This document shows positions 1 to 8,930 of a DNA stretch of 64,000 nucleotides, in pieces. This DNA comes from Methylicorpusculum sp. GTDB lineage: Bacteria > Pseudomonadota > Gammaproteobacteria > Methylococcales > Methylomonadaceae. A model generated the notes under the pieces. The model made no database searches. It was not told where the DNA came from and saw only the letters and a list, made by a program, of their open reading frames with translations. Numbering within the stretch: position 1 is the stretch's first letter; every line of letters starts with the position of its first letter. The stretch lies in NCBI RefSeq assembly GCF_030651835.1, contig NZ_JAUSBX010000144.1, positions 1-64,000 on the forward strand, read 5' to 3'. The position numbers were made by a program, and so were the translations under genes.

Positions 1-233
1 AACAGGCGCTGTACGCGCTCGATAATTTCGACCCGTTTGGCCAGGCCAATGTCTTATCCCGCGGCATGATCGGCGATATCGGCGGCCAGCCGATGGTCGC
101 CTCACCGCTGTACAAGCAGCATTTCAACCTGGCAACCGGCGTGTGCTTTGAAGATGACACCGTCAAAGTCGCCACCTATCCCACCCGGATCGCCAATAAC
201 CGGGTCTCAGTCTGTGTTCAGGATGCCCCATGA
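1..233 (+). CDS. nirD: Nitrite reductase [NAD(P)H] small subunit, C-terminal part
   Basis: The frame is open from the window edge to TGA at 231-233 and gives the last 77 residues or so of a NirD-type protein. The pattern ALDNFDPFG, then VLSRGMIGD, GGQPMVASPLYKQHF and a closing TYPTRI segment is typical of the Rieske-fold NirD subunit, which lacks the iron-sulfur ligands of true Rieske proteins. NirD partners NirB in cytoplasmic assimilatory reduction of nitrite to ammonium; nirB would lie upstream, outside the window. The stop overlaps the next start as ATGA, so the two genes are probably translationally coupled. Only the 3' part is visible. Confidence 0.88.
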   Translation, partial: QALYALDNFDPFGQANVLSRGMIGDIGGQPMVASPLYKQHFNLATGVCFEDDTVKVATYPTRIANNRVSVCVQDAP

Positions 234-1162
234 AATATCATTATTATATTGCCGACGTTTTTACCCAGCGCATTTTTAACGGCGCACAGATCGCCGTGTT
301 TCCTCATGCGGACGGCCTGAATGCCGATACAATGGCCCTTATCGCCAGAGAGCTGAACTTATCCGAAACCGTCTTCATTTTTCATAAACTGAATAATGCC
401 CAGATCAGGCGCATGCGGATTTTTTCCCCGTTAGCCGAAGTCAATTTCGGTGGCCATCCGATCATCGCCGCCGCCTATGTATTGGCCAGTTGCGGTGATA
501 TTGACGTCTCGGCCCCGGTCACCTCGCTGATTTTCGAACAAAATGCAGGGAATGTTGAAACCAATATATCTAGCCGCGACGGCAAACCTTATTTTGTGCA
601 ATTTACCCGCAAAGTCAGCTCGATTGTTGACCGCTTTGCGCCCACCGATGACGAACTGGCGGGTTTTTTAGGTCTTGAACAGGCCGAACTCGACCACAAG
701 AAATACTCACCCCGCCTGGTCTCCTGCGGCTATCCCTACTTGATCGTTCCTGTGTGGCAGTACGAGTCGGTGCGTAAAGCCCGCTTCAATTACAGCGCCT
801 GGAGCCAATCCACAGCCCCGCAAACCGCCGCCCAGGAAATATTACTGTTCGCACCGAAATCGCCATTTCCCGACGCCGATTTCAACCTGCGCTTATTCGG
901 CCCCCGTATCGCGCTCACCGAAGATCCGCCGGTAGGCAGCGCCTTACCGGCGTTTTGTGCGTACCTTTGCTCGTTCGAACACACCCGTAAAGGCACCCAG
1001 ACCTTCGCCGTCGACAGGGGCGATGCGAACTCGCGGCGTAGCGTCATCAATCTGGAAATGGATCATAAAGGCACCGAGTTCTTAACCGTCCGGGTCGGCG
1101 GTGAAGCGGTGCTGTTCGCCGAAGGCACTATTGATTTAGGGGGATTGAATACCAGAGGATGA
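230..1162 (+). CDS. PhzF family epimerase/isomerase-like protein
   Basis: The 310-residue product shows the PhzF/diaminopimelate-epimerase fold signature: an N-terminal YYIADVFT strand, an early SETVFIF segment carrying the usual catalytic-type Glu, and a GGHPIIAAAYVL motif near residue 75. A second half resembling the first contains a PVGSALPAF-type segment. Family members catalyse isomerisations on small metabolites, but most have no known substrate. Its start overlaps the nirD stop by four bases, placing it in the nitrite assimilation operon. A role linked to nitrogen metabolism is only inferred. Phenazine synthesis is not implied, because no other phz gene is present. Confidence 0.85.
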   Translation: MKYHYYIADVFTQRIFNGAQIAVFPHADGLNADTMALIARELNLSETVFIFHKLNNAQIRRMRIFSPLAEVNFGGHPIIAAAYVLASCGDIDVSAPVTSLIFEQNAGNVETNISSRDGKPYFVQFTRKVSSIVDRFAPTDDELAGFLGLEQAELDHKKYSPRLVSCGYPYLIVPVWQYESVRKARFNYSAWSQSTAPQTAAQEILLFAPKSPFPDADFNLRLFGPRIALTEDPPVGSALPAFCAYLCSFEHTRKGTQTFAVDRGDANSRRSVINLEMDHKGTEFLTVRVGGEAVLFAEGTIDLGGLNTRG

Positions 1163-1496
1163 AAGCAGGGCATGAGTTAAATCTCGGTAGAAACGCAACA
1201 GCTTGCCTCTCTTCGATCCTGGTAGTAGTCAGAAAAGGGGGGGAAGAACGTCCTATGTCAGCTAACGGGGTCATGAAAAGTGGTATGAGGCGAGAGTAAC
1301 ACGAACGGTTCCGTGAGAGCGTTACGGTCCAGTTCCAGTGGAAGTTTCCAAAAATGCTTGCTTTAGTTGACGCTTCCTTTCCAGAAGTTTCAGCGATTGC
1401 AGGATTGGAATAGAAATTATTTTGGTTCATTTACCAATATTCATAGATGCGTTCTTAATTGAACGATACATATTATTTTAAATTTGGAGAAAAATT
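1163..1496. other. Intergenic stretch, possible group II intron relic
   Basis: No credible gene is seen in these 334 bases. From about 1176 to 1345 the sequence reads like the structured stretch that precedes a group II intron reverse transcriptase (a GGTAGTAGTCAGAAAAG segment, GAACGTCCTATGTCAGC, then a purine-rich run and ACACGAACGGTTCCGTG). No reverse transcriptase remains. The last 100 bases are AT-rich and carry the ribosome binding site of the next gene (TTTGGAGAAAAATT before ATG 1497). The intron assignment is pattern memory only. Confidence 0.3.
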
Positions 1497-2309
1497 ATGT
1501 CCTATTTAGTTCCTTCAGAATTTGTGACCAAGATGGTGGATGCAGGTGAATCAAAAGTATTCATGTCTACCCGAGATACGTTGATCAGGGCTTATATGGC
1601 CGGGGCGATACTGGCACTGGCTGCCGTGTTTGCGGTCAGCATTACTGTTCAGACCGGCTCACCGATCTTTGGCGCAATATTGTTCCCCGTCGGTTTTTGT
1701 ATGCTGTATTTATTGGGCTTTGATCTTTTGACCGGTGTTTTTGTTTTAACGCCACTTGCATGGATTGATAAACGTCCGGGCGTAACACTGGGGGGTATTT
1801 TAAGGAACTGGGGGCTGGTTTTTACCGGTAATTTTTTAGGGGCGCTAACCGTCGCGGTCATGATGGGCATTGTGTTTACTTATGGCTTCTCCGTTGAGCC
1901 CGATGCAGTAGGAAAAAAGCTTGCCGGTATCGGTGAGGCGCGTACGCTGGGCTATGCAAAATATGGCGTGGCCGGCTGGTGTACCATCTTTATCAGAGGC
2001 ATGCTGTGTAACTGGATGGTGTCTACGGGTGTGGTCGGGGCGATGATTTCCACGACGGTTAGCGGTAAGGTCATCGCGATGTGGATGCCGATTATGTTGT
2101 TCTTTGGCATGACTTTCGAGCACTCGGTCGTCAACATGTTTCTGTTTCCATCCGGTTTAATCATGGGTGGTAATTTCTCGATTATGGATTACTTTGTCTG
2201 GAATGAAATTCCAACGGTTTTGGGTAATTTGGTTGGCGGATTAGCATTTACCGGTTTGACGTTATATTCGACGCATGTAAAAACGGCGCCTAAACGTGCG
2301 TTTAACTAA
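1497..2309 (+). CDS. nirC: Formate/nitrite transporter family channel (NirC/FocA-like)
   Basis: This 270-residue polytopic inner-membrane protein has about six hydrophobic helices, the FNT layout. A conserved FEHSVVNMF segment places a histidine at residue 209, matching the gating histidine of FocA. Other FNT signatures are the GFDLLTG loop near 74-80 and NWMVSTGV at 172-179. FNT channels pass small monovalent anions such as nitrite or formate. The link to nirD and cynS argues for nitrite import, though formate is possible in a C1 organism. A GGAGAAAAATT ribosome site precedes ATG. Confidence 0.87.
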   Translation: MSYLVPSEFVTKMVDAGESKVFMSTRDTLIRAYMAGAILALAAVFAVSITVQTGSPIFGAILFPVGFCMLYLLGFDLLTGVFVLTPLAWIDKRPGVTLGGILRNWGLVFTGNFLGALTVAVMMGIVFTYGFSVEPDAVGKKLAGIGEARTLGYAKYGVAGWCTIFIRGMLCNWMVSTGVVGAMISTTVSGKVIAMWMPIMLFFGMTFEHSVVNMFLFPSGLIMGGNFSIMDYFVWNEIPTVLGNLVGGLAFTGLTLYSTHVKTAPKRAFN

Positions 2310-2390
2310 GCCGCTTCAAGATAACAGAGTCTCAGATATTCAATTGCCGAGACTTCTTAGCAATAGCTCTAATTTTTAAAGGCATTCATC

Positions 2391-2834
2391 ATGACACGCA
2401 ACGAAGTTACCGAATTAGTCATCTTGCAAAAATTGCGTAAACAACTGACCTGGCCCCAGCTGGCCGAAGCCATAGGGCAGAGCAAGGAGTGGACAACAGC
2501 CGCTTTGCTCGGGCAGATGACACTGACCGCTGAACAAGCCGCCAAAATTGGCGATCTGCTGGAATTACCCGCAGATGCTGTTGAGCAACTGCAAGTGGTT
2601 CCCTACAAGGGGTCGCTACCTACTTCGGTGCCGACCGATCCGCTGATTTACCGGTTCTATGAACTGGTCAGTGTTTACGGCACTACTTTTAAGGCATTGA
2701 TACACGAAGAGTTTGGTGACGGCATTATGAGTGCTATCGATTTCAGCATGGATCTTCAGCGAGAACCCGATCCAAAGGGAGACCGCGTCAAGATTGTGAT
2801 GAGCGGCAAATTTCTTCCTTACAAGAGTTATTGA
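2391..2834 (+). CDS. cynS: Cyanate hydratase (cyanase)
   Basis: At 147 residues, close to the usual 150-156, it has the N-terminal helix-turn-helix-like domain (LTWPQLAEAIGQSKEWTTAA) and the C-terminal catalytic domain. The catalytic triad is intact by spacing: R88, E91 and S114 reproduce the Arg96-Glu99-Ser122 pattern of the E. coli enzyme. The enzyme converts cyanate plus bicarbonate to ammonia and carbon dioxide in the cytoplasm, as a decameric homo-oligomer. It follows the FNT channel by about 80 bases and precedes the phosphatase/kinase gene by 20, so it belongs to the nitrogen cluster. Methanotrophs may use it for nitrogen supply or cyanate detoxification. Confidence 0.95.
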   Translation: MTRNEVTELVILQKLRKQLTWPQLAEAIGQSKEWTTAALLGQMTLTAEQAAKIGDLLELPADAVEQLQVVPYKGSLPTSVPTDPLIYRFYELVSVYGTTFKALIHEEFGDGIMSAIDFSMDLQREPDPKGDRVKIVMSGKFLPYKSY

Positions 2835-2854
2835 GGCCGCTTTGGCCTGAATAA

Positions 2855-4576
2855 ATGTCCGGTCAATTAAAAATATCGGTAGGGCAGCATTCTGACAAAG
2901 GCCGGAAGGTAATTAATCAGGATTTTCACGGCGTTTACAGTCCTAAGGAACCCCTGTTAAGTGCAAAAGGAATTGCCATTGCCTTGGCCGATGGGATCAG
3001 TAGCAGTGACGTGAGCCATATTGCCAGCGAAGCGACTGTCAAGGGGTTTCTGGAGGATTATTATTGCACCTCCGAAGCCTGGTCGGTCAAGAAGTCGGCT
3101 CAACGGGTTTTGACGGCAACCAATTCCTGGTTACATTCGCAGTCTCAGCAAAGCCAGTACCGTTACGATAAAGACAGAGGCTATGTGTGCACCTTGAGCG
3201 CCATGGTTATCAAGTCGACAACTGCGCACATTTTTCATGTGGGTGATACGCGAATCTACCGCCTGCATGAAAACGGGCTTGAGCAATTGACCCATGATCA
3301 CCGGTTTTGGTTGTCCAAGGACAAAAGCTATCTCAGTCGTGCCTTGGGTATCAATCCTTATCTGGAGATTGATTATCAAACGCTGTCAGTCGATGAGGGG
3401 GATATTTTCGTATTTGCGACAGACGGTATTTATGAATTTACCCCTGATCTTTTCATAATCAATGCAATTCATCAGTACGGTAATGATCTGGATGCTGCTG
3501 CCAAAGCCATTGTGGACGATGCCTACCAGCTAGGCAGTACGGATAATCTCACTGTTCAGATTGTTAGAATTGAAGAGTTGCCAAGTCAGGATGCCAAAGA
3601 GCTGTATCAGCAGTTAACCGAATTGCCATTTCCACCGATTCTGGAAGCAAGAACAGTTTTTGATGGCTACACCATTATCAGGGAAGTGCATGCCAGCAGC
3701 CGTAGCCATGTTTATCTGGTGGTGGATAGTGAAACAGACCGGCCGGTCATCCTAAAAACACCGTCAATTGATCTCAGGGACGATCCGGCTTATCTGGAAC
3801 GTTTTCTAATGGAAGAGTGGATTGCCAGGCGCATCAACAGTGCCTATGTACTCAAGCCGTGCTTACAGACCCGAAAGCGCCATTTTCTGTATATCGCGAT
3901 GGAATTCATTGATGGCCAGACATTGACGCAATGGATGATCGATAATCCGAAACCAGACCTGGAAACAGTGCGCGGAATAGTTGAACAAATAGCCAAAGGG
4001 TTGCGTGCTTTTCACCGCCTGGAAATGCTCCATCAGGATCTGCGGCCCGGCAATATCATGATCGACAAGACCGGCACGGTAAAGATCATTGATTTTGGTT
4101 CTACCCGCGTGGCCGGTATCATGGAAATCACAAGCCCGATCGAACGTAGCAATTTGCTGGGCACGGCCCAATACACGGCTCCGGAATATTTGCTGGGAGA
4201 GAGCGGGTCATCGGGTTCGGATGTTTTTTCTTTGGGTGTTATCGCTTACCAAATGCTGACAGGAAGTTTGCCTTACGGAACGCAAGTGGCCAAAACCAAA
4301 ACCCGAGCAGAGCAAAGGAAATTAAAATACCAGACCCTCTTTGAGAAAAGCCCGGAGATTCCTGCATGGATAGATGAAGCCATCAGGAAGGCCGTTCATC
4401 CCGAGCCGCACAAGCGTTATCAGGAAGTCTCCGAGTTTATATTTGACCTGCGCCATCCTAACCAAGACTATCTGAATAAAACCCGCCCGCCACTCATGGA
4501 GCGTAATCCAGTGCTTTTCTGGAAATGCGTTTGTTTGATTCTGAGTTTTATCATTGCTCTATTGTTGGTCAAATAA
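2855..4576 (+). CDS. Bifunctional PP2C-type protein phosphatase / Ser-Thr protein kinase
   Basis: The 573-residue protein fuses two opposing activities. Residues 1-240 form a PP2C phosphatase with its metal-binding motifs present: ADG at 45-47, GDTR at 130-133, ATDG at 188-191 and DN at 230-231. Residues 270-535 form a Hanks-type kinase with Lys301 (VILK), the catalytic loop HQDLRPGN at 393-400 and DFG at 413-415. The C-terminal 20 residues are a single membrane helix. The gene lies directly downstream of cynS. Similar fusions are known beside nitrate/nitrite assimilation genes, so control of nitrogen uptake is a reasonable but unproven guess. Confidence 0.9.
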   Translation: MSGQLKISVGQHSDKGRKVINQDFHGVYSPKEPLLSAKGIAIALADGISSSDVSHIASEATVKGFLEDYYCTSEAWSVKKSAQRVLTATNSWLHSQSQQSQYRYDKDRGYVCTLSAMVIKSTTAHIFHVGDTRIYRLHENGLEQLTHDHRFWLSKDKSYLSRALGINPYLEIDYQTLSVDEGDIFVFATDGIYEFTPDLFIINAIHQYGNDLDAAAKAIVDDAYQLGSTDNLTVQIVRIEELPSQDAKELYQQLTELPFPPILEARTVFDGYTIIREVHASSRSHVYLVVDSETDRPVILKTPSIDLRDDPAYLERFLMEEWIARRINSAYVLKPCLQTRKRHFLYIAMEFIDGQTLTQWMIDNPKPDLETVRGIVEQIAKGLRAFHRLEMLHQDLRPGNIMIDKTGTVKIIDFGSTRVAGIMEITSPIERSNLLGTAQYTAPEYLLGESGSSGSDVFSLGVIAYQMLTGSLPYGTQVAKTKTRAEQRKLKYQTLFEKSPEIPAWIDEAIRKAVHPEPHKRYQEVSEFIFDLRHPNQDYLNKTRPPLMERNPVLFWKCVCLILSFIIALLLVK

Positions 4577-4666
4577 CGATAGTCAATCCCTAACGCCGTC
4601 ACCTGTCAATCGAGCCACCGAACCCCTTCCAGTCTTTGAAGAAGTTGTTTCATGCTCGTTCCTTAG

Positions 4667-5341
4667 TTACTCTGCTGTTTTGTTTTTCTTTAATGAGCGC
4701 ATCAGAAAATAAGGTGTGGCAATGCCGACCAGACATGAGAAAAACAGCACGGCAAATGTCGAGTTGTTCCAGTCTACCGGGTAAATGTCTGCTTTAACCG
4801 GCTCACTTATGCCCGGAATGCTGGGGAGATCGACGTCTCCGCCATCGACCTTGAGTTGCGCTTTCATGCCTTTTTCCATGTGCTGTGGAATCTCGCAATG
4901 GACTAGATAGGTTTTTTTCTGAGCAGGCACAATCAGCGATGCTTTCAGTTCTCCTTTTCCATACAATTCCAGATGAAACATGCCTTGCGGATAGAGGTAG
5001 CCGGGTAATCCGTGAATCATCAATTGATGGCGAATCTGATCGTCATTAATAAAGGTGATATTGATGCGTGAACACGGTGCAACATCCCATTCCTGCTGAT
5101 CAAAAGCAAACATTTTTCCATTGAACTTCTCGGCATGTTTATGACCGGCGCGGATGGTAATGTCCACATCCCCGGCAATTTTTTGGCAATCCTGAGGCAC
5201 TTTATCCTTGTTGGCGTTCATGATCATGCCGGTTTCGTCCATCATCATGCCGCCATGGTCCATCATGGCCATTGATAAACCCGAATAAGCAAAGGTCAGA
5301 AGGCTGATCAGAACAAATTTGAGTGCTGGGTTGAACTTCAT
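4667..5341 (-). CDS. Membrane-anchored cupredoxin-domain protein
   Basis: Starting at ATG 5341, which has a good AAGGAGA ribosome site and overlaps the upstream stop as ATGA, the product is 224 residues. A longer reading starts inside the upstream gene and is unlikely. The order is signal peptide (1-24), Met/His-rich linker, cupredoxin domain, and C-terminal membrane helix at about 194-215. Likely type 1 copper ligands are His105 or His110, Cys149, His154 and Met155 or Met159 in the VHCEIPQHMEKGM stretch. It probably shuttles electrons or copper in the periplasm with the multicopper oxidase encoded just upstream. The exact partner is unknown. Confidence 0.8.
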   Translation of the reverse strand: MKFNPALKFVLISLLTFAYSGLSMAMMDHGGMMMDETGMIMNANKDKVPQDCQKIAGDVDITIRAGHKHAEKFNGKMFAFDQQEWDVAPCSRINITFINDDQIRHQLMIHGLPGYLYPQGMFHLELYGKGELKASLIVPAQKKTYLVHCEIPQHMEKGMKAQLKVDGGDVDLPSIPGISEPVKADIYPVDWNNSTFAVLFFSCLVGIATPYFLMRSLKKNKTAE

Positions 5342-6996
5342 TGGGCGTTTCTCCTTTTCAGAACGATCACGAGGAAAATAGCCAGACCTATCGCTAAGCC
5401 GCATGCCAGTCCGAAAGCGATGATCAGCAGATAATCAGGCGCGAATTGACCGGCTTCACCCAGGAAATGAGCAAAGTCGCCTTCACCCCAAACGGCTTTT
5501 TTCTTCGCGTAATAATTTTTATTGAACACTTGATCAAAGACAGCGTCATGCATGGTTGGCATGCCTTGTTCATCGAGTAAATGTTTGTAAGCTAATATGG
5601 ACATATTACCGCCCGGTTCCATGCCGTCCGTTGTCGTTCCGGTTTCGACGTGGTCATGAAACATCCAAAGGCCGGGACCGTAGCTGTTTAAACCGTCATT
5701 GACCGTTTTAAGCAGTAAGTCTATGCGTTGTGCGGGAGCTATATCAAACACATCCCGCGTAATTTGTAGCCCCGCCGGTGCGTCCACGCCATCATAAGCC
5801 GTTATTGCCGCCTTATGTCCGTGAAAATGGACTGCGACAGAAGAGCGTTGAGCGTTAGCCAGCCGCAATTTTATTTTTTCGTTCTCACCGGCTACGATCA
5901 AGCTTTCACGTAAAGTGTAAGGAAATGAACGTCCATTCAACATGAAATAATTTTCGAATGATTCGGTGATGTTATATTCTCGGGACATCCGATGCGCAAT
6001 AAGCCTGGGATCATTGGCATTTTGAATGATTTGAGCCAGACGTTTGTCCACCGATTGATAATACAGATCGTATTCCTGATCTGCGGTTTCCTTGACGGCG
6101 ACGGAAGGGTGACGGACTTGTCCTGCGCCAATGTTAAACGTTTGTACCCAGTTGTTGGGCCGGTTTTCCTCGACCACAATCATCCCGTTTAAACCCATCG
6201 CAAAGTGTTGGGCGGTCTGGACATGGCAGTGATAGAACATTGTGCCGGCATGTCGGGTCTGGATTTCATAGGTATGGCTTTTACCGGGAAACACCGGGTG
6301 CTCTTCGCCGCCGTCATTGTCGCCGTTAGCCGTATGCCAGGGATGATCGACGCCGTGTAAATGGATAGTGTGTGGTAAGTAATGCGTGTTTTCCAGCGTA
6401 ATCATCACCTTGTCGCCTTGCTCCACGCGAATGACCGGCGAAGGCGCTCTTAGCATGGGATTGGCGACAGTTGAATTAAAATTTTTGACACCCATGCCTA
6501 CCGATTTGGGCGCGTAAACCCATAATCCGGGTTGTATGCCGGGTGCAATGTCGAACGTGTTGATCAAAAACTCGCCTTCAGGCGTTGCGCCGTTGAGTTC
6601 AATCACTTCCAATTTGATGTGGATGACGTCAGGGTCTCCGTCACCGTCCAAATCGTCTGTTTTTGTCAAAGCATCCTGAGCCATGTGCGTTTGCATCAAA
6701 CTGTGCATGGACAAGTTATTGACCCCTTTCACTGACGCTGCAATGTCATAAGGGTTATCCGGTTCACAGAGTTGCGATGCTTCAATACTAACACCATCAA
6801 TGACTTGCGCTTCCCGCCATTCCGGATGTTCGTTGGAACAAGGCTTTTCGGCCCCACTGGTTTCCCCGGCGATGCCGATAAGGGTTCCCGGCGGATTAAT
6901 GCCCGCTTTTTGCTGCTGAGTTGGGGTTAAATAGACTGCAATCACGATCAAAATCGGGATCAGGGCACTGATTAACAGGAAATAGGTTTTCTTCAT
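5338..6996 (-). CDS. Multicopper oxidase with N- and C-terminal membrane segments
   Basis: The 552-residue protein begins with a hydrophobic segment (5-24) and ends with a strong membrane helix (about 523-545). Copper motifs appear in sequence: HLHG at 212-215, HCHVQTAQHFAM at 256-267 (coupled trinuclear/type 1 style), HFHGH at 390-394, and HDH at 447-449 with Met459. These support a laccase-like multicopper oxidase working in the periplasm. It is cotranscribed with the downstream cupredoxin gene (four-base overlap). Copper tolerance, metal oxidation or an electron branch are all possible; methanotrophs handle much copper for particulate methane monooxygenase. The order of ligands differs from well-known CopA/CueO, so the substrate cannot be named. 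Confidence 0.82.
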   Translation of the reverse strand: MKKTYFLLISALIPILIVIAVYLTPTQQQKAGINPPGTLIGIAGETSGAEKPCSNEHPEWREAQVIDGVSIEASQLCEPDNPYDIAASVKGVNNLSMHSLMQTHMAQDALTKTDDLDGDGDPDVIHIKLEVIELNGATPEGEFLINTFDIAPGIQPGLWVYAPKSVGMGVKNFNSTVANPMLRAPSPVIRVEQGDKVMITLENTHYLPHTIHLHGVDHPWHTANGDNDGGEEHPVFPGKSHTYEIQTRHAGTMFYHCHVQTAQHFAMGLNGMIVVEENRPNNWVQTFNIGAGQVRHPSVAVKETADQEYDLYYQSVDKRLAQIIQNANDPRLIAHRMSREYNITESFENYFMLNGRSFPYTLRESLIVAGENEKIKLRLANAQRSSVAVHFHGHKAAITAYDGVDAPAGLQITRDVFDIAPAQRIDLLLKTVNDGLNSYGPGLWMFHDHVETGTTTDGMEPGGNMSILAYKHLLDEQGMPTMHDAVFDQVFNKNYYAKKKAVWGEGDFAHFLGEAGQFAPDYLLIIAFGLACGLAIGLAIFLVIVLKRRNAQ

Positions 6997-7043
6997 TTTC
7001 GGCAGATGGGTATCTTGGGTATTAATTTAAGGATTGAAAAAGT

Positions 7044-7065
7044 AAGCCGCTCGCGGCTTTTTTAT
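7044..7065 (+). terminator. Rho-independent-type hairpin, orphan
   Basis: AAGCCGC-TC-GCGGCTT followed by T6 is a textbook terminator reading rightwards. No rightward gene ends just before it; the multicopper oxidase gene begins at 6996 on the other strand. It may end a short untranslated transcript or limit antisense transcription. Confidence 0.5.
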
Positions 7066-7173
7066 GACTATCTGGCTAAGAACAAGTTCTTAAATTGCGG
7101 CGTTCTCTATTCGCTTTATCGTTAATTTTCATTATACCACTGGATTTTTTTAATCTGTTGGGCTGCAAAGCTT

Positions 7174-7238
7174 CAGCAATTCTCGGTTTGATCTTTTCGG
7201 CGTCATTTTGGGCTGGGAAAAGTCTTTTGAGGAATACT
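7174..7238 (-). repeat. Family B palindromic element, truncated copy (B1)
   Basis: Read on the minus strand this matches the right half of the family B elements: CTCAAAAGACTTTTCCCAGC followed by a spacer and the inverted-repeat end. On the plus strand the end reads CAGCAATTCTCGGTTTGATC at 7174-7193. The opposite end is not recognisable, so this copy is a fragment. The rest of the 7066-7336 interval shows no gene. Confidence 0.6.
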
Positions 7239-7336
7239 AACTTATCCATGATAAGGGCTTGTAGCGTGAAAGTAGCAAAATGAGTCAATCGGGACGTATA
7301 ATTTGCACACTTTTTTGAAAATGAGTTCATAACACC

Positions 7337-7681
7337 ATGAAAGATCAAGCGTTAAGCACACAAGGTTCCGATTTTCTTTCTTCCGCTTTTATGATCCCCA
7401 ATATAGGAGGGCCGTTTCTTGTGGGGCTTGCGGTCGGTTATTTTGCTAAAAAAATGCTGAAGATGGCCCTGTTTGTTGGTGGTGCCGCTATCGTAGCCAT
7501 GTTTATTTTTGAATATTACGGTATTACTTCAATCAGTGATGCTGATCTGGAAAACGCCGCAAAGGGTGCGGCAGATATGGCGGAGCAATCCGGAGATTAT
7601 TTAGTGTCACGATTGTCGCAAATCACTTCGCGGGGTGTCAGTGCCGCTGTCGGTTTTTTTTCCGGTTTAAAAATTGGTTAA
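7337..7681 (+). CDS. FUN14 domain-containing membrane protein
   Basis: This small 114-residue protein has a glycine-rich hydrophobic segment ending in VGYFAKKMLK (about 29-43), directly followed by a second helix (44-64), the FUN14 hairpin pattern. A third glycine-rich amphipathic segment closes the chain. In eukaryotes FUN14 proteins sit in the mitochondrial outer membrane; bacterial members have no established role. The gene stands alone and converges on the gene ending at 7699. Confidence in the family is good, but function is unknown. Confidence 0.75.
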   Translation: MKDQALSTQGSDFLSSAFMIPNIGGPFLVGLAVGYFAKKMLKMALFVGGAAIVAMFIFEYYGITSISDADLENAAKGAADMAEQSGDYLVSRLSQITSRGVSAAVGFFSGLKIG

Positions 7682-7698
7682 ACTTTCGGGGTCAGTAT

Positions 7699-8919
7699 TC
7701 ACTTTTTCCCTAAGGGTGCGGCAACTGCCTTTTCCCAGAAAGATAGCTCTCTTACGATGGGGTTGATACAGGCTTCGTACCCCTGATATTCAATCCCTTT
7801 AAATACCTCATCCTTAAGCCATAAGTAGCTGGACGGCGATTGTGATTTTAGCTGAAAGGGAATCATAATATATTGTGCAAACAATTCGGCCAATTTTTCA
7901 TTGATTTTTCCATTGTAGCGGCCGTTATTGACTTCCCACATAAATTCAAAAGCTTCAAACCATTTTGATGGCCAAAGTGCCAAGTCGGCATCCTTGATCA
8001 AGTAGATGTTAACAATATCGCTGGACAACTTTTTGTACCACAGAAAAAAATACAGTTCAGACTTTCCATCCCAGAAATGAAAATTATCAATGACATGAGC
8101 GAATTCATGCACCATCAGCGGTAGCCTGAAGTCGACCAGATAAGTCAGTTCAATATCTCTGTACGCGTTTTTTTCTTTGGCCTTATCAAAATTGGGGATG
8201 GTAATAAGAACGCGGTTGCTGCCGCTGTAAACTTGGGCAACTACTTGAGCGCGAAAACCCAGGCCAGGCATGATAGCTAATGGCAGCGTCCCGTCCAGCC
8301 ATAATCGAGTATCTGCATCGTCCGGCGCAGCTTCTCTTATCAACGCTTGTGTGGCGGGTTTTATATGATGAGTTTCAATGGCTTGTTCAAGCTGACTCAT
8401 CGGTTTGGCCTTCGTCATGGACGCCCTCATAAAAGGCGGTATTTTACGAATGGCTTTTTCGAATAATCTGAGATGGTCCGCTTCAAAGCGGGGTAAATCA
8501 AAGTCATTGCTGTGTTTGATCAGCGTTTTAGTGTCATAAAAAAGGGCCAATGCCCGTAACGCTGCTTCGCGGCTTTCCCAATAATTTTCCAAAACGCACA
8601 GGCTATCGGCTCGATCTTCTTTGCATTCGCTTTTGATCTTTCGCAGACGACTTAGATGCTCCGGTTGAGAGTGGCGGGTTAAAAAATCGATCGCTGTTTG
8701 CCGTAAAGCGGGTTGCTGCTTTTCGTAATAGTCAATAATTTCAAGCAACTGAGCTTTCTTGAAATGCCCGGAATGGCTGGTCGTGCATAAGAGTTCAGGT
8801 CCCTGAGAAAGCGTGAAAAAATGATGTTGGAACAAATCAGGAAAAGCATGGGCGTTGACTTCTGAATAAACAGGTCTCGGCAAAAACAGGAGGCTAAGCA
8901 GTAACAGTCGCAATAGCAT
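7699..8919 (-). CDS. Putative exported HExxH metallopeptidase-like protein
   Basis: The 406-residue product starts with a signal peptide (about 1-19, ending PRPVYS). Residues 267-283 contain LMVHEFAHVIDNF, an HExxH zinc site (His271, Glu272, His275). The downstream LAELFAQYI segment near residues 350-360 could give the third ligand, as in gluzincin-like peptidases. The first 200 residues are helical and unassigned. The gene is the last of a leftward operon: 11 bases separate it from the MotB-like gene, which follows a MotA-like gene. A periplasmic, perhaps cell-wall related, peptidase is suggested but I do not recognise the family. Confidence 0.6.
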   Translation of the reverse strand: MLLRLLLLSLLFLPRPVYSEVNAHAFPDLFQHHFFTLSQGPELLCTTSHSGHFKKAQLLEIIDYYEKQQPALRQTAIDFLTRHSQPEHLSRLRKIKSECKEDRADSLCVLENYWESREAALRALALFYDTKTLIKHSNDFDLPRFEADHLRLFEKAIRKIPPFMRASMTKAKPMSQLEQAIETHHIKPATQALIREAAPDDADTRLWLDGTLPLAIMPGLGFRAQVVAQVYSGSNRVLITIPNFDKAKEKNAYRDIELTYLVDFRLPLMVHEFAHVIDNFHFWDGKSELYFFLWYKKLSSDIVNIYLIKDADLALWPSKWFEAFEFMWEVNNGRYNGKINEKLAELFAQYIMIPFQLKSQSPSSYLWLKDEVFKGIEYQGYEACINPIVRELSFWEKAVAAPLGKK

Positions 8920-8930
8920 GAGTTTTTGCG

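Noticed and set aside
1128-1430. 100-codon leftward open frame after the PhzF gene
   Set aside because: It overlaps the structured block on the other strand and resembles spurious frames from intron-like sequence.
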